Source: Tistrella mobilis
Lineage (GTDB): Bacteria > Pseudomonadota > Alphaproteobacteria > Tistrellales > Tistrellaceae
DNA length: 64,000 bases
NCBI RefSeq assembly: GCF_039634785.1
Contig: NZ_JBBIAB010000002.1
Coordinates: forward strand, 248,001-312,000
Reading direction: 5' to 3'
The notes beneath the pieces are model-generated. The model was not told the origin of the DNA. It saw only the letters and a list, made by a program, of their open reading frames with translations, and ran no database searches. Of the stretch, positions 55,301 through 62,491 are shown piece after piece. A program made the position numbers and the translations under genes. How positions within the stretch are numbered: the stretch's first letter is position 1; each line of letters starts with the position of its first letter.

Positions 55301-58300
55301 CACCGCGCACCAGGCCTGGTCGATGGCGTCGGGGTCGATCCGCCTTGCACCCGGCTCTGCCGTGACCGGCAGCGCGAAGGCCAGGACATAGGCGGTGGTG
55401 TCACCGGTCGCCAGTTCCTCCAGCCAGAGCCGGGCCTGGGCGGTGGTCGCAGGGCCGCGATCGGGGCGCGGCGCCGCCAGGGCGGTGACCTGCGGCAGGG
55501 CGAGGTCTTCGCCCGTGGCATCGCGGCCGGCGGCGATCAGCCGGGCGAGGGCCCGGGGCGATCCGGCGCGGAACACGCTCATCACGCTGGCGCCGGCCAC
55601 CTTGCCTGCCACCAGCCGGCCATAGAGACGGATCGCCGTCAGACTGTCGCCGCCGGCATCGAACAGGCTCCGCTCCGGATCGGCGGGCGGTGCCCCGAGG
55701 ATCTCGGTCCAGGCGGCATCGACCGCGCGCTCGGCCGCGGTGGCCGGCCAGCCGCCGGTGTCGGCGGGGCCGGACGCGGCATCGCTTTCCAGAACCAGTG
55801 CGGCGAGGGCGGCGCGATCGACCTTGCCATTGGCGGTGAGCGGCAGCCGGTCCACCACCCGGATCGGCGCCGGGATCACCTGCCGGGGCAGCCGGCCGGC
55901 CAGCCAGGCGGCCAGGATCTGCGGGTCGGGGATCTGCGGGTCGGGGGTCTGCGGGTGGGGGGGCGCGCCGGTTCCGCCATGGGCGGCAGTGACGACAGCT
56001 GCCAGCCGCCCGATCCGCCGCCCGTCGCCGGTGGCCAGCGGCAGGGCAATGGCGCGCCCGACGCTGTCATGGGCGGTGAGCTGGGCTTCGATCTCGCCCA
56101 GTTCGATGCGGATGCCGTTGAGCTTGATCTGGCCATCGGCGCGGCCGGCGAATTCGATCCGCCCATCGGGCCGCCAGCGGCCGAGATCGCCGGTGCGCAT
56201 CATCCGCTCGCCGGTCACCGGATGGGGCACGAAGACCCGGGCGGTGCGTTCGGGGTCGTTCAGATAGCCGGGCGACAGGCCGGCGCCGGTGGCACACAGC
56301 TCGCCGGTGACATGGTCGGGACAGTCGCGGCCGGCGGCATCCAGAATGTGATAGCCGGAATTCCGCGCCGGCCGGCCATAGGGAATGCTGGTCCAGGCGG
56401 GATCGGCCTGCCCGACCGGCTGGAACAGGTTCCAGATCGTGGTCTCGGTGGGGCCGCCGCTGCCATACAGCCGGCAGCGCGGCGCCAGGCGTGCCAGCCG
56501 GACGGGGGTGTCGAGGGGGATCCAGTCGCCCGAGAGCACGGCGATGCGCAGATCGGGGAAGGGCGCCGCCAGCCCCAGCGCCCCGGCATGATCGGCCAGC
56601 ATGGTGACCATCGCCGGGACGCTGTTCCAGAAAGTGATCCGATGGCCGGCGGCAAGGTCGATCCAGTGGCCGGGGTCGCGGGCCCGGTCCGGGTCGGGGA
56701 AGACCACCGCCACGCCGATCGCCGGCATCAGCAGGGCTTCGACCAGGCCCAGATCGTGATGCAGCGGCGCAAGCGCGATTGCGGTGTCGTCGGGGCCGAG
56801 GGCGAACCGGTCGCGGATATCGGTCGCGAGGTTGAACAGCCCGTCGCGCGGGACCATCACCCCCTTGGGCGTGCCGGTGGAACCCGAGGTATAGACCAGG
56901 GCTGCCAGCGGTCGCGCCGGATCGGGCGCCGCCAGGCCGTGGCCTGCGGCGACCAGCGCCGGATCGATCGGGCCATGGGCGTCGATGATCATCCGGGATG
57001 GCATGCGTTGCCCGGCGCCGTCGGGTTCGGCCGTCCCGCCGTCGACCAGCACCAGCCGGGCGCCGCTGTCGGTCAGGATATGCGCGCGGCGCGCGGCCGG
57101 CAGGTCGGGGTCGACCGCGACCATCACCGCCCCCAGACGCTGGATCGCCTGGGCGGCGACCAGCCGGGCCGCCCCCTTGCGCATCATCACCGCCACCACG
57201 TCGCCGCCAGACAGGCCGGCCTTGGCCATCCGGGCGGCGGTCCCGGCGATCCTGGCTGCAAGCATCGTCCAGGACAGACTGCCCTTGCCGTCGGTCACCG
57301 CGATCGCGTCACCGAGCCGGGCAGCATGGCCGGCGATGGCGGCGTGCAGCTCGGTGCGGTCGACAGGGGCGGTGGTGGCATTGGCGGCGGCGCGCCGGGC
57401 AAGCTGGTCTGCGGGCAGCGGGATCGGGCAGGGATCGGCCCAGGCATCGTCTCCGGCGGCCAGGCCGCGGATCAGCCCCTCCCAGCCGGCGAACATGTCG
57501 TCGACCAGACCGTCGGGAAACAGTGCGTCATGGGCATCCCAATGGCCGAGCAGGGTGCCGTCCAGCTCGTGATACTGGGTGTCGATCCAGACCTGGGGCG
57601 TCTGGCTGAGGGAATGGACCACGTCGCCGATCCGCGAGATCGAGGCCATCCACGACCGGGTCCTCGGATCGTCGGGATCGCCGGCGGCGCCGCGGGTGTC
57701 CGGCTCGTCGGTGAAGACGAAGGGGATGGTGCCGGCCGGGGCGTCGGGCGACAGCCGCCGCCATTCGCGCAGCACCCGCACGCCCGAGACCCGGGCATGG
57801 GCGAGATCGGTCCACAGCCGCTCCTGAAGCCGGCGGGCGCGGGCGGTGAAGGCGTCGTCCGCCGGATCACCGGTCGGGCGGTTGTCGACTTCGAGCAGGG
57901 TGAAGGTCGCGAATTCGCCGATGATGTCGGGCACGTCCGGGTGCAGGTCGCGCCGGTTCCAGCGCGGCACGTTGAGCATGAAATGCCGCGACCCGCTCCA
58001 GCGGTCGAAGACCTCGGCATAGGCGGCGAGCAGGGTGGAGGCGAGGGTGAGGCCGCGCGCCGCCGCCCGCCGCTTCAGCCCGGCGAGAAGATCGGCATCG
58101 ATCCGCAGGCTCAACCGGCGGAAACGCGGCCGGCCTTCCGGCAGACGCGCCGCCCGTGGCACCGGCGGCGGGCCGGGCAGATGGGGGATGCGTGCCTGCC
58201 AGTAGGCGAGATCGCGGGCGAAGGCCGGCCCTTCCTCGGCGCGCCCCGCCGCCAGAATGTAGTCGCGGAAGCCGATCCCGGTGGTCCTGAGGACGGCATC

Positions 58301-59026
58301 GCCGTCTTCATAGAGGGTGGCGAGGTCGCCGAACATCACCTGCCAGCTGCGGCCGTCGATCGCCCAGCAGTCGATGCCGACCAGCAGGCGGACCACCCCG
58401 CCCGGCCGGCGCAGGGCACGGATCGTCCAGGTCGGCCAGCGCTCCAGATCGTGGCATTCATGGGACAGCTCTTCGCGCAAGGCCAGGAGCCGCGCCGCTT
58501 CGGCCGCGGGGTCCAGCGCGGTCAGATCCTCGACCGGCAGCGACCAGCGCGGCGGGTCGGCCAGAACCTGCTGGCGGCCGTCGGGCAGAACCACGGCCCG
58601 CAGCATGTCGTGATGGGCGACCAGCCGGCGCCAGGCATGTTCGAACCGTGCCGGATCCAGCCCGGCCCGTTCGATTTCCAGATAGATCCGGATCGCGACG
58701 CCGCCCTGTTCGAAATGATCGTCCCGCCCCAGCCAATAGGCCTGCTGGTTTTCGTTCAGCGGAAACGGGGCGTGGCGGTTGGCGGGGTCGGCGGTCACCT
58801 GGGGCTCGGCCTCGTCGATGCCGTCGCCGGCGCCGGACAGGAAGGCGATCAGCGCCGGTTTGGCGGATCTGAGCCTGCGGGCCAGATCGTCGGTCAGCCG
58901 GTCGCGCGGCAACTCGATCACCAGTTCGGCACCGTCTACGGCGATCCGGCCGCCTTCCGCGGCAACCAGGGAGACGAGCGCCGCCGCCTCGACGGACGCA
59001 GTGGCGGGAGAAGCCTGAACGGTCAT
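52391..59026 (-). CDS. NRPS, docking-Cy-A(cysteine-like)-PCP-C-A(beta-alanine-like)-PCP
   Basis: 2211 residues. A TubC-type docking domain (about 14-64) comes first. The Cy domain (88-525) has FPLNENQQAYWLGR and D219-D224-S227 of the DxxxxDxxS motif. A1 (A3 at 711-722) has specificity residues D758, L759, V762, N801 and onward (about D-L-V-N-V-S-S-I-W-K), nearest to cysteine. PCP1 (GGDSL) is near 1125. Then follow a C domain with HHAAIDG and A2 (HTSGSTGTPRG), whose residues read V-D-A-L-T-S-I-A-D-K, the beta-alanine type. PCP2 (LGGHSLAA) is near 2170. The acidic tail VVEELI could be the short linear partner for the docking domain of the next protein. No N-methyltransferase is present here. 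Confidence 0.9.
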   Translation of the reverse strand: MTVQASPATASVEAAALVSLVAAEGGRIAVDGAELVIELPRDRLTDDLARRLRSAKPALIAFLSGAGDGIDEAEPQVTADPANRHAPFPLNENQQAYWLGRDDHFEQGGVAIRIYLEIERAGLDPARFEHAWRRLVAHHDMLRAVVLPDGRQQVLADPPRWSLPVEDLTALDPAAEAARLLALREELSHECHDLERWPTWTIRALRRPGGVVRLLVGIDCWAIDGRSWQVMFGDLATLYEDGDAVLRTTGIGFRDYILAAGRAEEGPAFARDLAYWQARIPHLPGPPPVPRAARLPEGRPRFRRLSLRIDADLLAGLKRRAAARGLTLASTLLAAYAEVFDRWSGSRHFMLNVPRWNRRDLHPDVPDIIGEFATFTLLEVDNRPTGDPADDAFTARARRLQERLWTDLAHARVSGVRVLREWRRLSPDAPAGTIPFVFTDEPDTRGAAGDPDDPRTRSWMASISRIGDVVHSLSQTPQVWIDTQYHELDGTLLGHWDAHDALFPDGLVDDMFAGWEGLIRGLAAGDDAWADPCPIPLPADQLARRAAANATTAPVDRTELHAAIAGHAARLGDAIAVTDGKGSLSWTMLAARIAGTAARMAKAGLSGGDVVAVMMRKGAARLVAAQAIQRLGAVMVAVDPDLPAARRAHILTDSGARLVLVDGGTAEPDGAGQRMPSRMIIDAHGPIDPALVAAGHGLAAPDPARPLAALVYTSGSTGTPKGVMVPRDGLFNLATDIRDRFALGPDDTAIALAPLHHDLGLVEALLMPAIGVAVVFPDPDRARDPGHWIDLAAGHRITFWNSVPAMVTMLADHAGALGLAAPFPDLRIAVLSGDWIPLDTPVRLARLAPRCRLYGSGGPTETTIWNLFQPVGQADPAWTSIPYGRPARNSGYHILDAAGRDCPDHVTGELCATGAGLSPGYLNDPERTARVFVPHPVTGERMMRTGDLGRWRPDGRIEFAGRADGQIKLNGIRIELGEIEAQLTAHDSVGRAIALPLATGDGRRIGRLAAVVTAAHGGTGAPPHPQTPDPQIPDPQILAAWLAGRLPRQVIPAPIRVVDRLPLTANGKVDRAALAALVLESDAASGPADTGGWPATAAERAVDAAWTEILGAPPADPERSLFDAGGDSLTAIRLYGRLVAGKVAGASVMSVFRAGSPRALARLIAAGRDATGEDLALPQVTALAAPRPDRGPATTAQARLWLEELATGDTTAYVLAFALPVTAEPGARRIDPDAIDQAWCAVLAADEALRTRIVGDDRGRPEQHVDPAPVTALLVDDVSGAADPSAAAEALARQDAATGFALGRDRPARLRLILTGAGTGLLVFSVHHAAIDGMGVEATFDRLAAALDGRPVAAPAIQPLDYAAWEALPAVRSAQDRDVRWWADRLGRGEAVPAAAVIETGRPRPPRRGLAGHHLDRPLDAAVVEGLGAIARRVHATPYAAVTAGLVALLARWTADAAPLADRVVIGTHLGLRDRPELDGASGLMVNNLVLAIDTGDDPAFTALVDRTGRALADAWSHGLAPFERVVAETGAGRDPRRHPLFDISLAQEGLAETLRRAGGLTLGIARPLVARAHLDLDIAVRAAPDGSWRLGVTHAPAVVDEATARLLLDHLAAVLAAAVADPTRPVSALDPGQPAMHPAADPAGPGTTDLFSLWVGRCTRHPGTALIDTDGRPVLDAATLDAHAGRLAGGLAAAGIGIGDRVVVPLAPSAGMLALWLGLWRLGAVVVPIGPDQPPARRAAILDRLRPKLVAEDPATLASDAPAPAPRHIDAGAPAVIIHTSGSTGTPRGVVLSHGAIARRLAWGEATFPHAADDRVLARSSVDFVDAVAELLSPLMAGTPLAFCPPEDGRDPRRLAARIKATGATRLLVVPSLLDVLCDSADPADLGTVRLWTSSGEALPAALIDRWRRIAAPGARLINIYGAAEVTADAAWFDATGATADPVPAGQPLAGAGIRILDAAGRVLPRGMAGRVAITGGVLAIGYDADARATAARFPVTEDGTRLCLTGDRGLIDAEGRLVMLGRADGVVKIRGQRVDPAETASALRALLPGREVAVIVTDGVLAAAVTGGPVDPAAIRADLAGRLTPAAIPARIAVVDALPRGPAGKLDRPALAALMAAAPDPAAAPPAPPETPTEIRLAGLWRAVLPATTASAPIGRFSDFFGLGGHSLAAARLAVLSGAPDAGFVFAHPTLAAQAAALDARTPVVEELI
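55916..55960 (-). repeat. Three 15-bp tandem repeats in the second synthetase gene
   Basis: The unit GATCTGCGGGTCGGG occurs twice exactly (55916-55930, 55931-55945), then once with two changes (55946-55960). On the coding strand it encodes repeats of P-D-P-Q in the linker between the A8 and A10 regions of the first A domain, near residues 1025-1037. It keeps the frame and probably arose by slippage in a flexible loop. Confidence 0.85.
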
Positions 59027-59032
59027 GGCGGA

Positions 59033-61474
59033 TCAGATCCTTACGGTCTCGAAATCGGTGGCGGCGGTGGTCGTGGCCTGTGGTGCATCGCCCGCCCAGG
59101 CGGCGGCGGCGAGCCAGGCGGCCGTCACCCGTGCGGTCTCGGGCGTCTGCAACAGGGCGATCGGCGGCGCGGTGCCGAAGGCGCGTCCGATCGCCGTCTG
59201 CAGCCGGGCGGCAAGCAGTGAATTGCCGCCGGCCTCCAGGAAGCCGTCATCGGCGGTGAAGAGCGGGTTGCGCAGCACCTCGCGGAACAGGCGGACCACC
59301 CGGCCGAGCGTGCCGGCCTCGATGGGAATGGCCGCGGCCCAGGCCTGTTCGGCGAGGATCAGCCCGGCATCGGGTGCCGGCAGGCGGCGCCGGTCGATCT
59401 TGCCGTTGACGGTGAGGGTGAAAGCCGGGACCGGCACGAACCAGGCGGGGATCATCCAGTCGGGCAGGCGCGTGGTCAGCCAGGCGCGCAGCCGTGCCGC
59501 CAGGGCCCGCGGCGGTTCCGACGGAGACGGTCCGGTCTCCACCCAGGCGGCGAGGCGCCGGTCGCCGGGGGCCACTTCCCAGGCGCCGACCAGTACCCGC
59601 GAGATGCCGGGCGCGCCCGACAGCGCCGCCTGGACCTCTTCCGGCTCGATCCGATAGCCGCGGATCTTGAGCTGGCCGTCGATCCGCCCGGTGACCCGGA
59701 TCGTGCCCGAAGCCATGCGGATGCCGCGATCGCCGGTGCGATAGAGCCGGGCTTCGGGATCGTCGGAGAAGGGATCGGGGTGGAAGGCGGCACGGGTGCG
59801 GACATCATCGCCGACATAGCCGCGGGCGACGCCGTCGCCGCCGATCCAGATCTCGCCGGCCACACCGTCGGGGACCGGCTGCAGGCGGTCATCGAGCACA
59901 TGGACGGTGGTGGCGCCGATCGGCCGGCCCGAGGCGACCGGTGTCGCCGGATCCCCGGCCGGGACCACCGGCTCCATGGTCGCGAAGACGCCGGTTTCGG
60001 TCGGGCCGTAGCCGTTGTTCAGGATCTCGGGCCCGCTCTCGGCCAGAACCCTGCGGAACAGCACCGGGTCGGGCGGTTCGCCGCCGGCATGGATGGCGCG
60101 GATGCCGGTGAAGGCGCCCGGATCCTGAGCCGCCAGGCCATGCAACAGGCTGGTTGCGATCACCATCGTGTCGATGCGGTGGCGGGCGGCATGGGCGCGG
60201 AAGGCTGCGGCATCCAAGAGGACCGGTTTCGGCACGCCGATCAGCGTCGCGCCGGTGATCAGCGTGCCCCAGATTTCGAGCGTCGCGATGTCGAAGGCCA
60301 GCGTCGCGGTCTGGGCAATGCGCCGGCCGGGGGCGAAACCGGCCATGTCATGGGCCGTGACCAGCCGGGCGATGCCGCGATGGGTCAGCGCCACCCCTTT
60401 GGGCACGCCGGTGGAGCCCGAGGTGAACAGGATCTCGGCCACATCGCCGCCGCCGGTACCGGGATCGGGCAAGACCTCGGGTGCGGGGGTTTCCTCCAGC
60501 GCCGCCAGCGGCAGGACCCGGGCGGTGAGGGCGGCGGCCCGCCCGGCCATCACCGCCGGGCGGCCATCGGCCGCGGGGCCGATGATCACGGCGCCGAGAC
60601 CGGCCAGATCCGCGATCACCTTCAGCCGCTGGTCGGGCAGATCGGGGTCGAGCGGCACATAGACGCAGCCCGCCCGGACGATGCCGGCGATGGCGATCAC
60701 CGCCGCTGCCGAGCGGGCCGAGAACACGCCGATCGCGGCCCCGGGCGGCAGGTCCTGGCGCATCAATCCCGCGGCGACCCGGCGGCTTGCGGCCTCCAGC
60801 CCGGCATGGGACAGCACCCGGTCTGAAAAGATCAGCGCGGGTGCCGCCCCGTATGTGGCCGCCGCCCGTTCCATCAGCCGGCCGAGGGCGGCATCGCGCG
60901 GCCAGGGCCGCGTGACCCCGGCTGCCGCGGCCAGAACCTGAGCGCGGGCCGGGCCGTCGAGCAGGCTCAGATCGGCGAGGCGCAGGGCGGTGCGATGCCG
61001 CCGGGCCGCAGCCAGATCCGCCATCACCTGATGGAGCTGCCGGTTGAGGGCTGCGGCGTCGGCAAGGTCGGGATCGGGGCAGGTGAGCTGCGGCCTGCCC
61101 GCCGGATCGATGCGCATCACCACTGCGGCATCCGCGGGTGGCGCGGCCCCGCCGTCGATCAGGACGCAACCTTCGCCGATCTGACGGGGGGCCGGCTCCT
61201 GCAGGGGCGCCGCCACACAGGGACGGGGGGCAAGTGCTGCGCGCACCTGGTCGACCGGTGTATCCGGATCGGCCGGAAGCAGCACTTCACCCACTCTGAT
61301 CTCACCCGCCCCGATCTCACCTGACCGGCCGCCGGCATCGAGAATGCGCACCCTGCCGGTCGCATGACCGTGGGCCCGCGAGATGAGCGCCAGGGCCAGC
61401 ACGGCATCCAGCCGACGTGCGGCGACCGAGGCCGGACGGGTGGATACGGAAGGCCGGGAGACGGAACGGGGCAT
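59033..61474 (-). CDS. NRPS starter protein: [half condensation domain]-A-PCP
   Basis: 813 residues, first gene of the operon. The first 165 residues look like the C-terminal half of a condensation domain without HHxxxDG. The A domain follows (A3 FTSGSTGVPKG, A5 NNGYGPTETGVF, A7 YRTGDRG, A8 GRIDGQLKIRGYRIEPEE, A10 VNGKIDRR) and the carrier (AGGNSLLAA) ends near 790. Specificity residues read about D-I-L-V-H-G-G-V-F-K, which match no code I know, so the starter amino acid is undetermined. Asp235 is kept, so an alpha-amino acid is likely. The tail TDFETVRI may dock to the next protein. ATG 61474 has AGAGGA upstream. The next gene starts 6 bases after its stop. Confidence 0.87.
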   Translation of the reverse strand: MPRSVSRPSVSTRPASVAARRLDAVLALALISRAHGHATGRVRILDAGGRSGEIGAGEIRVGEVLLPADPDTPVDQVRAALAPRPCVAAPLQEPAPRQIGEGCVLIDGGAAPPADAAVVMRIDPAGRPQLTCPDPDLADAAALNRQLHQVMADLAAARRHRTALRLADLSLLDGPARAQVLAAAAGVTRPWPRDAALGRLMERAAATYGAAPALIFSDRVLSHAGLEAASRRVAAGLMRQDLPPGAAIGVFSARSAAAVIAIAGIVRAGCVYVPLDPDLPDQRLKVIADLAGLGAVIIGPAADGRPAVMAGRAAALTARVLPLAALEETPAPEVLPDPGTGGGDVAEILFTSGSTGVPKGVALTHRGIARLVTAHDMAGFAPGRRIAQTATLAFDIATLEIWGTLITGATLIGVPKPVLLDAAAFRAHAARHRIDTMVIATSLLHGLAAQDPGAFTGIRAIHAGGEPPDPVLFRRVLAESGPEILNNGYGPTETGVFATMEPVVPAGDPATPVASGRPIGATTVHVLDDRLQPVPDGVAGEIWIGGDGVARGYVGDDVRTRAAFHPDPFSDDPEARLYRTGDRGIRMASGTIRVTGRIDGQLKIRGYRIEPEEVQAALSGAPGISRVLVGAWEVAPGDRRLAAWVETGPSPSEPPRALAARLRAWLTTRLPDWMIPAWFVPVPAFTLTVNGKIDRRRLPAPDAGLILAEQAWAAAIPIEAGTLGRVVRLFREVLRNPLFTADDGFLEAGGNSLLAARLQTAIGRAFGTAPPIALLQTPETARVTAAWLAAAAWAGDAPQATTTAATDFETVRI

Positions 61475-61822
61475 GGGGGAACGTCCTCTGCCGGGGGCGG
61501 GAAATCAAAGGGGCTGCAACCAGGCTTTGAAATGCGTGCCTGCAACACGTCCATGTGGCTGAGACGTTTGCGTTGCTCGCGACCCTGACGTATTGAGCTA
61601 TGCAATTAACGCATGGTTAACGCTGTTGCTTTGCATGAGACGCGAGTGCGAATCATTCGCAAAATGTCCGCCGAGGTATCGCAATACCCGGCGCTCTTCG
61701 CCCTTGCGGATCGCTCTGCACGCCAGGCTCGTCAGCGAGCGGCCGCCTTATGCCTCGCCTCCGCCCAGTCACCGATCTCCGTCATTTCCATGCCCGTCCG
61801 GCCGCCAAAGGGAGGACCACCG
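61475..61822. promoter_or_regulatory. Shared upstream region of the NRPS operon and panD
   Basis: This 348-base gap without a convincing gene is more AT-rich than the rest around 61590-61670. It contains the FUR-type repeat at 61647-61661, two direct copies of TTAACGC (61605-61623 area) and a small hairpin GCTCG-TCAG-CGAGC (61727-61740). Open frames here (for example 61593-61826) have no Shine-Dalgarno and an unlikely composition. GGAGGA at 61811-61816 is the panD ribosome site. No clear -35/-10 pair could be fixed for either direction. Confidence 0.6.
61647..61661. promoter_or_regulatory. FUR-type 7-1-7 inverted repeat
   Basis: The 15 bases TGCGAATCATTCGCA are a perfect inverted repeat of seven bases around one central base. 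They keep all the outer and inner positions of the classical FUR 7-1-7 box TGATAATNATTATCA (TGxxAATNATTxxCA). It lies 172 bases upstream of the first NRPS gene and 161 bases before panD, so it can serve both divergent operons. Iron-dependent repression would fit a metallophore locus. FUR-family relatives such as Mur or Zur are alternatives. Confidence 0.65.
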
Positions 61823-62365
61823 ATGATCCGCGTCGTCCGCGCGAAGTTTCACGGCATCACCGTCACCGGTGCCGATCTCGACTATCACGGCTCGATCACC
61901 CTCGATCCGGAGCAGTGCGACCTGGCCGGGATCCGGCCGCTTGAATTCGTCGACATCTGGAACAAGGCGAGCGGCGCCCGCATCCAGACCTATGTGATCT
62001 TCGGTGAGCCGGGGTCACGCGCCTGCGTGCTGAACGGCGCCGCTGCCCGGACCTGTGCCCGCGGCGACCAGGTGATCATCTGCGCCTCGGCCTATATCGA
62101 CGAGCCGGCATTGCATGCGATCGAGCCGGTGGTGCTGACCTTCACCCCCGACAACCAGGTGGACCAGGTGATGCGCTACCGGGTCCGCGAGACCGAACGA
62201 CGGCGCTTCGATTTCGCGCTGGAGATGGGCGAGCGCAGCGCCCCGGCCAAGCGGCCGGTGAACCGGGTGGATCTGGATGCCTTCACCCACGACCTGCGCC
62301 GCCGCGGGCTGGATGATCATGCGATTGCCGATGTGGTCGCGCGGCATCTGAAGGCGGTTGCCTGA
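61823..62365 (+). CDS. panD: Aspartate 1-decarboxylase, probably supplying beta-alanine to the NRPS
   Basis: 180 residues. The family's self-cleavage site is present as HGSITLD, so cleavage between Gly23 and Ser24 would give the pyruvoyl group at Ser24. The catalytic residues of the E. coli enzyme (Lys9, Arg54, Tyr58, Asn72) appear as Lys8, Arg53, Tyr57 and Asn71 ([26 protein letters not shown]). It converts L-aspartate to beta-alanine and CO2. Usual PanD has 120-140 residues. This one adds about 45 polar residues at the C terminus (from RETERRRF). ATG 61823 has GGAGGA at a good distance; the frame extends to 61613 but crosses the FUR box. No other pantothenate gene is near, so a dedicated role in the adjacent synthesis is likely. 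Confidence 0.93.
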   Translation: MIRVVRAKFHGITVTGADLDYHGSITLDPEQCDLAGIRPLEFVDIWNKASGARIQTYVIFGEPGSRACVLNGAAARTCARGDQVIICASAYIDEPALHAIEPVVLTFTPDNQVDQVMRYRVRETERRRFDFALEMGERSAPAKRPVNRVDLDAFTHDLRRRGLDDHAIADVVARHLKAVA

Positions 62366-62491
62366 GGACCGGTTGCCTGAGGCGGCCGGAAAATAATCCG
62401 ACCGGCGGACGTCAGGGTCGGACGTCCGGCGGACGTCACGACCCTGACGGCTGTTCGTCATGTCACCGCCCCCAGCTGAAGGCCGCAGATC
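62366..62491. promoter_or_regulatory. Gap between panD and the MATE gene
   Basis: This 126-base gap is dominated by the long palindrome at 62410-62449 and a 13-base direct repeat, CCGGCGGACGTCA, at 62402-62414 and 62426-62438. No T-run follows the palindrome, so it is not a standard intrinsic terminator. It could reduce transcription into the exporter gene or stabilise the panD message. Confidence 0.5.
62410..62449. repeat. 40-bp near-perfect palindrome
   Basis: CGTCAGGGTCG (62410-62420) pairs with CGACCCTGACG (62439-62449), and inside it GACGTCCG (62421-62428) pairs with CGGACGTC (62430-62437). Only G62429 (centre) and A62438 (bulge) stay unpaired, so 19 base pairs are possible. In RNA it would form a very stable hairpin. 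Confidence 0.9.

Noticed and set aside
52457-59221. A 2254-codon plus-strand frame opposite the second synthetase
   Set aside because: It is the shadow of the synthetase gene, with no Shine-Dalgarno, no recognisable domain and a composition typical of antisense frames. The same applies to plus-strand frames at 29396-31864, 31729-35574, 36114-38606, 43951-47160 and 47157-53078.
61593-61826. A 77-codon gene between the NRPS operon and panD
   Set aside because: It has no ribosome site, crosses the FUR-type repeat and panD's Shine-Dalgarno, and its product has no recognisable feature.
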